From assembly GCA_964545315.1 (NCBI GenBank), contig CAZJGI010000011.1, forward strand, positions 1-64,000: a stretch of 64,000 bases of DNA, given 5' to 3'. The notes under the pieces are model-generated. The model saw only the letters and a program-made list of their open reading frames with translations. It searched no databases and had not been told where the DNA came from. Below are positions 53,283 through 62,412 of the stretch, piece by piece; position 1 is the first letter of the stretch; the number at the start of each line of letters is the position of its first letter. The stretch comes from JAAYJR01 sp964545315. Its GTDB lineage: Bacteria; Bacteroidota; Bacteroidia; Bacteroidales; Prolixibacteraceae. A program made the translations under genes and the position numbers.

Positions 53283-54902
53283 ATGTATGGATTGGAACTG
53301 ATAAAAAAAGCTTTTTCCCTTCAGCCTGTCGAAAGAGTTCCCTGGGTTCCGTTTGTTGGTGTTCACGGAGGTTTTTTAACAGGTGTGGATGCCGGCACAT
53401 ATCTTAAATCATCCCTTGAAATTGTAAAAGGTGTCAGCAAAGCTATTGAAGAATACAATCCTGATGGCATACCGGTATTATTTGACTTGCAGGCGGAGGC
53501 TGAAGCTTTAGGTTGCAGGCTCCGTTGGTCAGAGTCTTCCCCTCCGGCTGTCGTTTCCCATCCCCTTTCTGAAGGCAGATCAGTTGATGACCTTTCTGTT
53601 CCGGGACCTGATGAGGGGAGAATACCTATAGCAGTTGATGCTGCTCTAAAACTACGTGAAAAGTATCCGGATATTGCCCTTTACGGCTTGATAACCGGGC
53701 CTTTTACCCTGGCTATGCATCTGATGGGAACTGATATTTTTACGAAGTTATATGAAGATCCTGATGAAATTTTTAAGCTAATGGATTTTTGCATGAGGGT
53801 TGGGAACAGGATGGCGGAATATTACATGGATGCAGGTTGTGATATAATTGCCCTGGTTGATCCTATGACAAGCCAGATTGATTCTTTTACTTTTGAAAAA
53901 TTTGTTACACCTTATGCGTCGGAGATCTTTCGTTTTGTCAGAGAGAGGGGTAGGTTAAGTTCGTTTTTTGTTTGCGGCCATGCACAGCAAAATATTGAAG
54001 CTATGTGTGACTGCCGGCCGGATAATGTTTCTATAGATGAAAACATTCCATTGGATTATGTAAAGGATATTGCGCTCGGGAAAGGTATCAGTTTTGGTGG
54101 TAATTTGAAGCTTACCGTTGTCCTGTTAATGGGTAGTAAGGAGGATTGTCTGGAACATGCACTCGAATGTCTTGACATGGGAGGTAAAACAGGATTTATC
54201 CTTGCACCCGGCTGCGACCTGCCGCGCGAAACACCTGCGGATAACCTTAAGACTGTTACAGATTTGGTGCATGATCCTTACCGGCAGGAAGTGGTGCGTA
54301 CCCTGGAAAAAAGGGACAGCTCCCTCGAAGTATTTAATATGAGGGATTATGGTCAGTCAGAAAAGGTGATTGTGGATATTATTACACTCGACTCCGAATC
54401 ATGTGCTCCCTGTCAGTATATGGTTGAGGCGGTAAGAAGAGTATCCGGACATTTTGAGGGAGTAGTGGAGTGGCGTGAACATGCTATTAAAAAGATTGAA
54501 GGGGTTAGTTTTATGTCATCGCTTATGGTTAAAAATATACCCACCATATGTATAGACGGTAAGATAGCATTTGTTTCAAAGATACCACCAGCGTCCGAAT
54601 TGATTGCAGCTATTCAAAAGAGGATCAATGAGAAGTTAAAGTTAAAGATAAGATCTAAGAAGGGTGAGCTGATCATTTTCGAAGATGAAGAAGGCAAGAG
54701 TGCAGAATTGCAGGAAAGAGTTGACAGGGCTATGACAGAGCTGGGAAGGGAACTCGATATCAGGGTAGTTTCCGGAAGGGATAATGAGGCACGTTACGGT
54801 ATTGGTCAGTTACCCGCAGTAGTTGCAGTCAGGTACAACATTAAGTCTGAAGGTCTTGTTCCTTCAGTGGAGGTAATAAAAGAGTGGATAAAAGAGCTGT
54901 AA
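53283..54902 (+). CDS. UroD/MtaA-type methyltransferase fused to thioredoxin-like domains
   Basis: This is a 539-residue protein. Residues about 1-345 are a uroporphyrinogen-decarboxylase-like TIM barrel of the MtaA/CmuA kind (FSLQPVERVPWVPF, LYGLITGPFTLAMHLMG, FGGNLKLTVVL). The zinc-site cysteines are visible as Cys231 in FFVCGH and Cys311 in APGCDLPRETPADN. The usual His of HxCG is Phe229. Residues about 360-445 are a thioredoxin-like fold with Cys374-Ala-Pro-Cys377 followed by VKNIPTICIDGKI. A second thioredoxin-like fold without cysteines (about 455-539) ends the protein. Family members move a methyl group to or from corrinoid cobalt. The fused redox domain is unusual and may keep cobalt or zinc thiols reduced. 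Confidence 0.85.
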   Translation: MYGLELIKKAFSLQPVERVPWVPFVGVHGGFLTGVDAGTYLKSSLEIVKGVSKAIEEYNPDGIPVLFDLQAEAEALGCRLRWSESSPPAVVSHPLSEGRSVDDLSVPGPDEGRIPIAVDAALKLREKYPDIALYGLITGPFTLAMHLMGTDIFTKLYEDPDEIFKLMDFCMRVGNRMAEYYMDAGCDIIALVDPMTSQIDSFTFEKFVTPYASEIFRFVRERGRLSSFFVCGHAQQNIEAMCDCRPDNVSIDENIPLDYVKDIALGKGISFGGNLKLTVVLLMGSKEDCLEHALECLDMGGKTGFILAPGCDLPRETPADNLKTVTDLVHDPYRQEVVRTLEKRDSSLEVFNMRDYGQSEKVIVDIITLDSESCAPCQYMVEAVRRVSGHFEGVVEWREHAIKKIEGVSFMSSLMVKNIPTICIDGKIAFVSKIPPASELIAAIQKRINEKLKLKIRSKKGELIIFEDEEGKSAELQERVDRAMTELGRELDIRVVSGRDNEARYGIGQLPAVVAVRYNIKSEGLVPSVEVIKEWIKEL

Positions 54903-54918
54903 ACATTTTTAAATATAC

Positions 54919-55827
54919 ATGAAAATGGGTAAGATCACAGATTTGATCAGGCAGGGGAAATTATTGGTTTCCGATGGCGCATGGGGAACAATGCTTCAGC
55001 AAAAAGGCCTTAAGCCGGGTGAATGTCCGGAGGAGTGGAATATTTCCCATGAGGCAGATGTATATGAAATAGCAAAAAAATACATTGAGGCTGGTTCTGA
55101 TATGATCGAAACAAACAGTTTCGGGGGCACTCTATTCAAGCTTGAAAGATATAATCTGGGGAATAAAGTATATGACATCAACAGGGCTGCCGCTCAGATA
55201 AGCCGCCGGGCAGCGGGAAATAAATTTGTGCTTGGGTCGGTAGGGCCTACAGGTAAAATATTAATGATAGGTGATGTTAATGAGCAGGAATTATATGATG
55301 CATTTAAAATTCAGGTAACAGGCCTGGAAGCCGGTGGGGTTGATGCTATAATGATTGAAACAATGAGCGATATTGAAGAAGCCTGTATAGCTGTGAGGGC
55401 TGCAAAAGAGAATACCGGTTGCGAAGTTTTTTGTACAATGACTTTTGAAAAAACTGTTACGGGAGAATACCGGTCAATGATGGGTATATCGCCAACAGAA
55501 ATGATCAGGCCCCTTATAGATGCAGGCGCAGATATGATAGGCGCTAACTGTGGTAATGGGATTAAAGGGATGGTTGATATCATTAAGGAGATCCGGCTGT
55601 CAAATGATGAAATACCACTTCTGGTACATGCTAATGCCGGTATGCCAATATATGCCGACGGGGAAACAGTTTTTCCCGAAACACCTGATGAAATGGCTGC
55701 GATTATACCTAAAATAATTGATGCAGGAATAAATGTGATAGGAGGCTGTTGCGGTACTACTCCTGAACATATTGTAAGAATAAGAGGGATAGTTGATAAA
55801 TTATGTGGAAAGGACTCACGCGAATAA
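54919..55827 (+). CDS. homocysteine S-methyltransferase-domain protein
   Basis: This 302-residue stand-alone copy corresponds to the first domain of MetH/BHMT. SDGAWGTMLQQKGL (about 18-31) and ETNSFGGT open the barrel. The zinc ligands are Cys211 in IGANCGNG and Cys277-Cys278 in GGCCGTTPEH. It binds homocysteine as a zinc thiolate and takes a methyl group. The preceding genes supply a corrinoid methyl carrier, so the set resembles a dissected methionine synthase without a folate-binding domain. Sixteen bases separate it from the UroD fusion gene. Confidence 0.9.
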   Translation: MKMGKITDLIRQGKLLVSDGAWGTMLQQKGLKPGECPEEWNISHEADVYEIAKKYIEAGSDMIETNSFGGTLFKLERYNLGNKVYDINRAAAQISRRAAGNKFVLGSVGPTGKILMIGDVNEQELYDAFKIQVTGLEAGGVDAIMIETMSDIEEACIAVRAAKENTGCEVFCTMTFEKTVTGEYRSMMGISPTEMIRPLIDAGADMIGANCGNGIKGMVDIIKEIRLSNDEIPLLVHANAGMPIYADGETVFPETPDEMAAIIPKIIDAGINVIGGCCGTTPEHIVRIRGIVDKLCGKDSRE

Positions 55828-55873
55828 CTTTAATTATTAAGACCGTATCCTTCAAAATTCAGCGTTAAGAAGC

Positions 55874-56770
55874 ATGTCAAAAATCCCATTTCATATAATA
55901 TCAGGATTCTTAGGAAGTGGAAAGACCACTTTGCTGAAGAAGTTAATTAATGATTATTCAGATAGATACCGGCTTGGAATTATTCAAAACGAATTTGCCC
56001 CATCCAATATTGATGGAGTTGAACTAAAAAAATGCGATGGTAAATTTGATCTCCTTGAGATAAATAACGGATCCGCTTTTTGTGTTTGTTTATTAGGTGA
56101 ATTTGTCAATTCGCTCAATGATTTTATCATAAAATACCATCCGGAGGTAATAATTATTGAAGCTTCAGGTCTTTCCGATACAACTTCAGTTACTGAAGTG
56201 ATCTCAGTAGGAATATTGGGAGAAAAGTTATACTTAGCCTCAAACTGGTGCATTATTGATGCACAAAATTTTGTCAGGTCCGGTTTAATGAGGCAGCGCA
56301 TATATCAGCAGATACGTATGGCCGATATAGTGATAATTAACAAAACAGACCTGAATAGCAGTCAGGCCATAACCGGGGAGGTTAAAAAACTGAATCCTTT
56401 TGCCGAAATCAGGGAATCGGTCTGGTGTAATGTTGATTTGCCATTAGCTGACAGGGCTTTGAGTAAATATTACCCCGATCTGACGGGATCCATGACCAGG
56501 CCTGAAGTAAACTCCATGGTAATAAAGAGCGGACGCAAAATTGACAAAAAATCACTTGAAAGTTTTCTGCAACAGTGGGCACCCCTGGCTTATCGCATAA
56601 AAGGATTTGTAAATACAGCAGATGGCAAGACATTTTCTGTTCAGTGCGTTTTTGATAATATAGAATTAATTGAATCAGAGGTATTTTATGGACCTTCAGA
56701 GCTTATAGCTATTACAGGCAGTTTTACTTTACATGAATGGAATAAATCATTTAAAAGATACATCCTGTAA
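55874..56770 (+). CDS. CobW/G3E-family GTPase
   Basis: This 298-residue GTPase has the Walker A loop GFLGSGKT (11-18), the NKTD base motif in VIINKTDLN, and the G3E glutamate-rich IIIEASGLSD. The CxCC metal motif of CobW is altered to FCVCLLGEF (CxC). A C-terminal domain (KGFVNTADGKTFSVQCVF) follows. G3E proteins hand metals or cofactors to target enzymes. Here, 46 bases after the homocysteine methyltransferase, it may load zinc or assist corrinoid insertion. Confidence 0.85.
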   Translation: MSKIPFHIISGFLGSGKTTLLKKLINDYSDRYRLGIIQNEFAPSNIDGVELKKCDGKFDLLEINNGSAFCVCLLGEFVNSLNDFIIKYHPEVIIIEASGLSDTTSVTEVISVGILGEKLYLASNWCIIDAQNFVRSGLMRQRIYQQIRMADIVIINKTDLNSSQAITGEVKKLNPFAEIRESVWCNVDLPLADRALSKYYPDLTGSMTRPEVNSMVIKSGRKIDKKSLESFLQQWAPLAYRIKGFVNTADGKTFSVQCVFDNIELIESEVFYGPSELIAITGSFTLHEWNKSFKRYIL

Positions 56771-56818
56771 TAATATATTCTTAAGAAACTTTATAAATTA
56801 GCTGTTTGATAAATTTGT

Positions 56819-56851
56819 TTTTGGCAATCAACGGGCGTTACTCTACTTTTG
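56819..56851 (+). promoter_or_regulatory. sdh/frd operon promoter (Bacteroidota type)
   Basis: TTTTG at 56819-56823 and TACTTTTG at 56844-56851 are 20 bases apart, matching the TTTG-N19-21-TAnnTTTG pattern. The sdhC ATG is at 56898. It is the best-formed promoter in the window. Confidence 0.7.
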
Positions 56852-56897
56852 CCGCAATAATGATCCCAGCGATTTAGCAGATTGTTAATTTATTGAT

Positions 56898-57578
56898 ATG
56901 AATAAATTTTTTTCCACCTCGATAGGCCGGAAATTTTTAATGGGAGTTACCGGACTTTTTTTGGTTCTGTTCGTGGCTGTTCATCTGACAATTAATTTGA
57001 TGCTTATTTTTGATGACAGCGGGGTTCTATTTAACAGTGCAGCTAATTTTATGCGTACCAACTTGATTGTAAAGTTAATAGAACCATTATTGGGATTAGG
57101 TTTTTTTATACACATCATGTGGTCATTTTTTTTAGAGTATCAAAATTACAAAGCCCGTCCTGTAAGATATAATAAGAAGATATCCGGCGAGTCAAGTACA
57201 TGGGCATCCAGGAATATGTTAATTATTGGATTGTTAGTACTTATTTTTTTAGTGATCCATATAATGAATTTTTTCTGGGTCATAAAATTTCAACCTGAAG
57301 AGTTACAGAAGGTCAATATTGGAGGTGTTTTTATGGAGGATTCGTACACTTTGATAGCTGATTTGTTTAAGAGCAGTATTGTTTATGATTTATTATATAT
57401 TCTGGCAGGCATTTTACTGGGGATACATCTTTCACATGGTTTCTGGTCTGCATTTCAGACTTTGGGATTAAGTAATAAGCACTGGCTTGGCAGGTTTCAG
57501 ATGCTGAGTAAGATTTACGCAATAATTGTGGCTATTGGTTTTTCCATAATTCCAATTTATTTTCTTATAAAATTTTAA
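56898..57578 (+). CDS. sdhC: succinate dehydrogenase/fumarate reductase cytochrome b subunit
   Basis: This 226-residue protein has five membrane helices, with IGRKFLMGVTGLFLVLFVAVHLTINL first and histidines suited to haem b in the helices (VAVHLT, GFFIHIMWS, LVIHIMNF, LGIHLSHGFW). This is the Bacteroidota/Wolinella-type single-subunit anchor. It passes electrons between menaquinone and the iron-sulfur subunit. Its stop touches the ATG of the flavoprotein gene. Confidence 0.93.
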   Translation: MNKFFSTSIGRKFLMGVTGLFLVLFVAVHLTINLMLIFDDSGVLFNSAANFMRTNLIVKLIEPLLGLGFFIHIMWSFFLEYQNYKARPVRYNKKISGESSTWASRNMLIIGLLVLIFLVIHIMNFFWVIKFQPEELQKVNIGGVFMEDSYTLIADLFKSSIVYDLLYILAGILLGIHLSHGFWSAFQTLGLSNKHWLGRFQMLSKIYAIIVAIGFSIIPIYFLIKF

Positions 57579-59540
57579 ATGTCTACTATCACCCGGGATA
57601 TGAGAATATTAGAATCAGGAGCTCCTGAAGTACCCTTAGCTGACAAATGGTCTACACATAAAGCAAATTTAAGAGTAGTAAGTCCGGCTAACAAAAGCAA
57701 GCTGGATATAATCATAGTAGGCACAGGACTAGCCGGGGCTTCGGCTGCTGCGTCCCTTGCAGAACTAGGTTATAATATAAAAGCTTTCTGTTATCAGGAT
57801 AGTCCGCGAAGGGCCCATTCTATTTCAGCCCAGGGGGGAATTAATGCGGCTAAGAATTACCAGAATGATAATGATTCGGTTTTTCGTTTGTTTTATGACA
57901 CTGTTAAAGGGGGTGATTTTCGTGCAAGAGAGGCCAGTGTATACAGGTTAGCTGAAATTTCTCCGAATATCATAGATCAATGTGTAGCTCAGGGAGTTCC
58001 CTTTGGGCGTGAGTATGGTGGCCTGTTGGCAAACCGCTCCTTTGGCGGGGTACAGGTAAGCCGTACTTTTTTTGCAAGGGGACAGACAGGACAACAACTT
58101 TTGCTGGGTGCATACCAGGCGCTTAATCGCCAGATCGCCCTTAAACAGGTTGAGATGTACTGCAGGTATGAGATGCTTGATCTGGTTGTTATTGACGGGA
58201 AGGCACGTGGTATCATTGCACGTGACCTGGTAACCGGTGAGATCAGGAGGTTTGGGGCACATGCAGTTGTTATAGCCACCGGCGGATACGGAAATGTATT
58301 TTATCTTTCCACCAATGCAATGGGCAGTAACGGGTCGGCTGTATGGCAGTGTTATAAAAGGGGAGCTTACTTTGCTAATCCCTGTTTTGTGCAGATACAT
58401 CCGACTTGCATTCCCGTACATGGTGACCAACAATCAAAATTAACCCTTATGTCTGAATCTTTGCGTAATGACGGAAGGGTTTGGGTGCCTAAAGATAAAG
58501 CTGATGCCGGAAAACTCAGGAAAGGAGAACTTCATCCCAATGATATTCCTGATTCTGACAGGGATTTCTTCCTGGAGCGGAGGTACCCTGCATACGGGAA
58601 TTTGGTACCACGGGATATCGCCTCACGGGCAGCAAAAGAGCGCTGTGATAAGGGATATGGCGTAAATCCTGAAGGTAAGGCTGTTTATCTGGATTTTAAA
58701 TATTCCATAGAACGCCTGGGAAAGGATTATATAGTATCAAGATATGGTAACCTTTTCCAAATGTATGAAAAAATTACTGATGTTGATCCCTATAATGAGC
58801 CCATGATGATCTATCCTGCTATTCATTATACAATGGGAGGTACGTGGGTTGATTACAACCTTATGACTACCATTCCTGGATTATATGCAATAGGGGAGGC
58901 TAATTTTTCAGACCACGGTGCAAACAGGCTTGGAGCCTCTGCATTAATGCAGGGCCTTGCTGACGGATACTTTATTTTGCCCTATACAATAGGTGATTAT
59001 CTTGCAGATGAAATACAAACGCCTCCGGTTGATGTTAATTCTCAGGCCTTTGAAGAGGCTGAGACAGTCATCAGGGAAAAGATCAATAAGCTTTTCAGTA
59101 TTAAGGGAACCAGGCCTGTTGATTATTTTCATAAAAAGTTGGGACATGTTATGTGGGATTATGTTGGGATGTCAAGGAATGCTGCCGGTCTGAATGAAGC
59201 AATGAAAATAATACGAAATATCAGGGATGAGTTTTGGAAAGATGTCAGGATCACAGGAGATCAGGATAATTTGAATCCCGAACTGGAAAAGGCATTAAGA
59301 GTAGCTGACTTCCTGGAGATGGCTGAACTGATAGCAACAGATGCATTGGAACGCAATGAATCATGCGGGGGTCATTTCCGTGAAGAAGCAGTGACGGAAG
59401 AGGGTGAGGCGATGAGGGATGATGTGAATTATTCAGCTGTTTTTTGTTGGGAATACAAGGGGGAATCAAGTAACCCGGTACTTAACAAGGAAGATCTGGT
59501 CTACGAGAACATCACTCTCAGCCAAAGAAGTTATAAATAG
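57579..59540 (+). CDS. sdhA: succinate dehydrogenase/fumarate reductase flavoprotein subunit
   Basis: This 653-residue flavoprotein has an FAD loop GTGLAGASAAASLAELGY (about 49-66), the covalent-FAD His in RRAHSISAQGGINA, and FVQIHPTCIPVHG. DHGANRLGASALMQGLADGYF and the catalytic Arg region in DRDFFLERRYPAYGNLVPRD are as expected. It interconverts succinate and fumarate. The closeness to FrdA of anaerobes means direction cannot be fixed from sequence. It stands between sdhC and sdhB. Confidence 0.96.
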   Translation: MSTITRDMRILESGAPEVPLADKWSTHKANLRVVSPANKSKLDIIIVGTGLAGASAAASLAELGYNIKAFCYQDSPRRAHSISAQGGINAAKNYQNDNDSVFRLFYDTVKGGDFRAREASVYRLAEISPNIIDQCVAQGVPFGREYGGLLANRSFGGVQVSRTFFARGQTGQQLLLGAYQALNRQIALKQVEMYCRYEMLDLVVIDGKARGIIARDLVTGEIRRFGAHAVVIATGGYGNVFYLSTNAMGSNGSAVWQCYKRGAYFANPCFVQIHPTCIPVHGDQQSKLTLMSESLRNDGRVWVPKDKADAGKLRKGELHPNDIPDSDRDFFLERRYPAYGNLVPRDIASRAAKERCDKGYGVNPEGKAVYLDFKYSIERLGKDYIVSRYGNLFQMYEKITDVDPYNEPMMIYPAIHYTMGGTWVDYNLMTTIPGLYAIGEANFSDHGANRLGASALMQGLADGYFILPYTIGDYLADEIQTPPVDVNSQAFEEAETVIREKINKLFSIKGTRPVDYFHKKLGHVMWDYVGMSRNAAGLNEAMKIIRNIRDEFWKDVRITGDQDNLNPELEKALRVADFLEMAELIATDALERNESCGGHFREEAVTEEGEAMRDDVNYSAVFCWEYKGESSNPVLNKEDLVYENITLSQRSYK

Positions 59541-59636
59541 AATAAGAGCTGTAACTAATAATGATAATTCTTGAGAGGAATTGCAAATAAAAACTTGCAG
59601 AGAAAGTTGTCAGGGTTAATAATTATATAATTAAGA

Positions 59637-60398
59637 ATGGCTGATCAGGTTTTTAAGAAGATATATATAAAAGTATGGCGGCAAAAGAATGCTGTATCAA
59701 AAGGCAGGTTTGAGGTATATACTGTTGAGGATATATCGTCCGGTCTTTCTTTTCTTGAGATGCTGGATGTTTTAAATAATAAGTTGATTGAAGAGAACAT
59801 AGATCCCATAGCTTTTGACCATGACTGCAGGGAGGGGATATGCGGTGCATGCAGCCTTTACATAAATGGAAGGCCTCACGGGCCGGATGATGAGGTCACA
59901 ACCTGCCAGCTTCATATGCGTAAATTTAAAGATGGGGACACTATTACTGTAGAGCCATGGAGAGCGGGCGCTTTTCCTGTGATTAAAGACCTGATCGTTG
60001 ACCGTAATGCTTTTGAAAAAATACTCCGGGCCGGCGGATTTATATCGGTAAATACAGGTGGCGTTCCTGATGCCAATGCTATTCCGGTAGCTCAAGAGGA
60101 TGCAGAAGAAGCAATGGATGCCGCAGTGTGTATAGGATGTGGGGCATGTGTTGCTGCATGTAAGAACTCATCGGCTATGTTATTCGTCTCAGCCAAAGTA
60201 TCACATCTCGCTAAATTGCCACAGGGAAAACCCGAAGCTAAAAGGCGGGTATTGGCTATGATTGCTAAAATGGATGAGCTGGGCTTCGGAAACTGCAGTA
60301 ATACCGGTGCATGTGAGGCGGAATGTCCTAAAAAAATATCAATTACCAATATTGCACGGCTCAACAGGGAATTCTTTAAAGCTAAGTTCAGTGAATAA
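59637..60398 (+). CDS. sdhB: succinate dehydrogenase/fumarate reductase iron-sulfur subunit
   Basis: This 253-residue subunit has a [2Fe-2S] site in CREGICGACSLYINGRPHGP and a distal Cys in TTCQLHM. The [4Fe-4S] and [3Fe-4S] sites use CIGCGACVAACKNSS and CSNTGACEAECPKKI. It links the flavin to the cytochrome b subunit. A 96-base gap after sdhA shows no promoter match, so it is probably one transcript. Confidence 0.96.
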   Translation: MADQVFKKIYIKVWRQKNAVSKGRFEVYTVEDISSGLSFLEMLDVLNNKLIEENIDPIAFDHDCREGICGACSLYINGRPHGPDDEVTTCQLHMRKFKDGDTITVEPWRAGAFPVIKDLIVDRNAFEKILRAGGFISVNTGGVPDANAIPVAQEDAEEAMDAAVCIGCGACVAACKNSSAMLFVSAKVSHLAKLPQGKPEAKRRVLAMIAKMDELGFGNCSNTGACEAECPKKISITNIARLNREFFKAKFSE

Positions 60399-60488
60399 TT
60401 CACAGTTACCTGTGCATAATTCTTATTGCGAACGCTTAGAATATTTATATTAAATATTTAACTTCGCAGTTATTTAAACCCGTGAATT

Positions 60489-61229
60489 ATGCCATATCGC
60501 AGATTGCCAACAACAGATAAGGCCAGATTGCGTGCATTGGAAAGTGCAATGAAAGCAGCATCAGGTAAAAATTCAGATAAACTGGCTTTCTCAAAACATA
60601 CTCTGTATAATTTACAGAATGTCAAAACTAATTTTGAGAACTGCCTTACCCATCATGAACTGGATTTGAAAATTGAAGCTGACAAGTATAACTCCTATAA
60701 AGAAGCCTTTAAAAAAGCAAGGCTTTATATTTCTCATTTTATTCAGACTTTATATATGAGTATCGAGAGAGAGGAACTGAAGGAAGAGGTGCTTAGTCAT
60801 TATGGATTATCCGGTATGGATCATAAGATTCCACCGTTAAATACTGAAGAAGAGACACTTGAGTGGGGAAAGAAAGTTATCGACGGAGAGCAGAAACGCA
60901 TATTGAAAGGAGGCAGCGCTATATATAATCCATCGATAGCGCTGGTTAAAGTTAAAGTGGAAGATTTTCGTGAGGCTGCAATATTTCAGTACAATCTGAG
61001 AAAGAATGTAGCCCGGTCATATGGTAAAATGCAGGAGATACGCAAAAAAACCAATGATTTTATCAGTAGTTTATGGACAGAAATAGAGGATAACCTGGGG
61101 AACCTTCCCTCACAGCATAAGCGACAAAAGGGGCAGGAATATGGTATTGTTTATATCTTCCGCAGAAATGAAAAGAAGAAACTTAAGGTACAGGGAATGC
61201 AGGTTGATCTTTTATTTGATTTTAACTGA
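60489..61229 (+). CDS. conserved hypothetical protein
   Basis: This 246-residue, strongly helical and basic protein opens MPYRRLPTTDKARLRALE. It has HHELDLKIEADKYNSYKEAFKKARLYISHFIQTLYM in the middle and a late EYGIVYIFRRNEKKKLK. I do not recognise a defined domain. Similar opening sequences occur in unnamed Bacteroidota proteins, so I take it as real. It has no signal or membrane segment. It lies alone after sdhB, with the unusual TTATTGCG..TAACTTCGC stretch upstream. Confidence 0.65.
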   Translation: MPYRRLPTTDKARLRALESAMKAASGKNSDKLAFSKHTLYNLQNVKTNFENCLTHHELDLKIEADKYNSYKEAFKKARLYISHFIQTLYMSIEREELKEEVLSHYGLSGMDHKIPPLNTEEETLEWGKKVIDGEQKRILKGGSAIYNPSIALVKVKVEDFREAAIFQYNLRKNVARSYGKMQEIRKKTNDFISSLWTEIEDNLGNLPSQHKRQKGQEYGIVYIFRRNEKKKLKVQGMQVDLLFDFN

Positions 61230-61245
61230 CATCATTTGTGATTGA

Positions 61246-62184
61246 TCAGTTTGATGGTATACCTATAATCTTATCTCTGTTCAGGTTTTTTATTATCCAC
61301 ATCAAACTAACGGCAACAACAAAGCTTAACAGAGCAAAATAATGGCTTTCGGGTGTTGCCCCGATATCCTCAATTTCCGGGTTAAGAATATTGCTGTTGA
61401 TAAGATGGATCATTATTACAGCAAATGCATTATTAATAAAATGTGCAAGTATTGGCAGCCAAACTGAGCCACTCCAGACCAGTAAATAACCAAACAGAAC
61501 TCCCAGTATCATACGGGGGATAAAACCGTAAAACTGCATGTGAAGTGCACTGAAGAGGATCGCGGAAATCCAGATACCCCAGTTGTGATTTTTTGTCCAT
61601 TTTGTAAAGATCCTTTGAATAACTCCCCTGAAAAGTAACTCCTCCCCAATTGCAGGAAGAAAGGCTATCATGAAAAGATTGAAAAGCAAACCTCCCAGTG
61701 TTTCAACTTCTAAAAATGCGTCTGTCAGGAGAGCTGCATTCTCTTCGGTGTTTTTCATCCATCTTTCAACTCCCGACAGCCAGTGAGGCAGTTGCATTTT
61801 GCTGTTGAGCTCACCTGTATAATTTATGAAAGGCAGCGAAAGGATGGTTACTGATATTGCCAGAATTACAGTTAGTGAGGTAATTGACCGGTTAAGGAAA
61901 AGATATTCTGATAATTTCTCGCTGAACAACCACCCAATAATAACCGGGGGGATGATAAACAGGCCTATCGATTGAACTACCTGAAAATATTTTAATATCC
62001 TGATGTTTTCAGGATTTCCGATATCGTTAATCCCGGGAATATTTATCAAAGAATCAAAGCCGAACAAAGGAATGGCAAGAGCCAGGGAGAGTAATGTGAA
62101 CGATAAAAAGCTTATCAATACAATAAATCCTGTAAATACCAATTGTTGGAATGGTCTCATTCCGCGAAATGCAATAAAAGCCAT
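61246..62184 (-). CDS. CPBP-family intramembrane metalloprotease
   Basis: This 312-residue protein has about 8 membrane segments. The ABI/CPBP motifs are present: GEELLFRGVIQRIF (EExxxR), FSALHMQFYGFIPRM and HFINNAF. The glutamates and histidines should bind zinc in the membrane. Such proteases process prenylated or toxin-related peptides, and many have no known substrate. Its 5' end faces a REP-like repeat pair. Confidence 0.85.
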   Translation of the reverse strand: MAFIAFRGMRPFQQLVFTGFIVLISFLSFTLLSLALAIPLFGFDSLINIPGINDIGNPENIRILKYFQVVQSIGLFIIPPVIIGWLFSEKLSEYLFLNRSITSLTVILAISVTILSLPFINYTGELNSKMQLPHWLSGVERWMKNTEENAALLTDAFLEVETLGGLLFNLFMIAFLPAIGEELLFRGVIQRIFTKWTKNHNWGIWISAILFSALHMQFYGFIPRMILGVLFGYLLVWSGSVWLPILAHFINNAFAVIMIHLINSNILNPEIEDIGATPESHYFALLSFVVAVSLMWIIKNLNRDKIIGIPSN

Positions 62185-62272
62185 ATTGAAAATTTTTCAG
62201 GCAAATATAATATTATCAACAGTAAATAATTGAATATAGGGGGGAGATATTTGGCATATCCCTTGATGTGAT

Positions 62273-62304
62273 CCGTTCACTGAAGTGAACGGCAAAGGAT
62301 AAGG
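62273..62304 (+). repeat. REP-like palindrome, CCGTTCAC type
   Basis: CCGTTCACT-GA-AGTGAACGG (62273-62292) is followed by the common tail CAAAGGATAAGG. It is the same element as at 19228-19247, in the other orientation. Confidence 0.78.
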
Positions 62305-62348
62305 CATTTAACTAATTGAGTGCTCTGTAAAATGCATTTAACTAATTT
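62304..62348 (+). repeat. 14-bp direct repeat between REP-like units
   Basis: GCATTTAACTAATT occurs at 62304-62317 and again at 62335-62348, between the two palindromes. It may mark a duplication made when the element was inserted or copied. Confidence 0.6.
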
Positions 62349-62364
62349 GCTGCCATGATCAGCA

Positions 62365-62396
62365 CCTTATCCTTTGCCGTCGGTTTTAACCGACGG
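62365..62396 (+). repeat. REP-like palindrome, CCGTCGG type
   Basis: The tail CCTTATCCTTTG leads into CCGTCGGTT-TT-AACCGACGG (62377-62396). It is the same element as at 19154-19173, in the other orientation. It ends 17 bases before the stop of the DUF1080 gene (62413), so as RNA it would form a hairpin below that gene. Confidence 0.78.
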
Positions 62397-62412
62397 AAAT
62401 CGATTGGAACAA

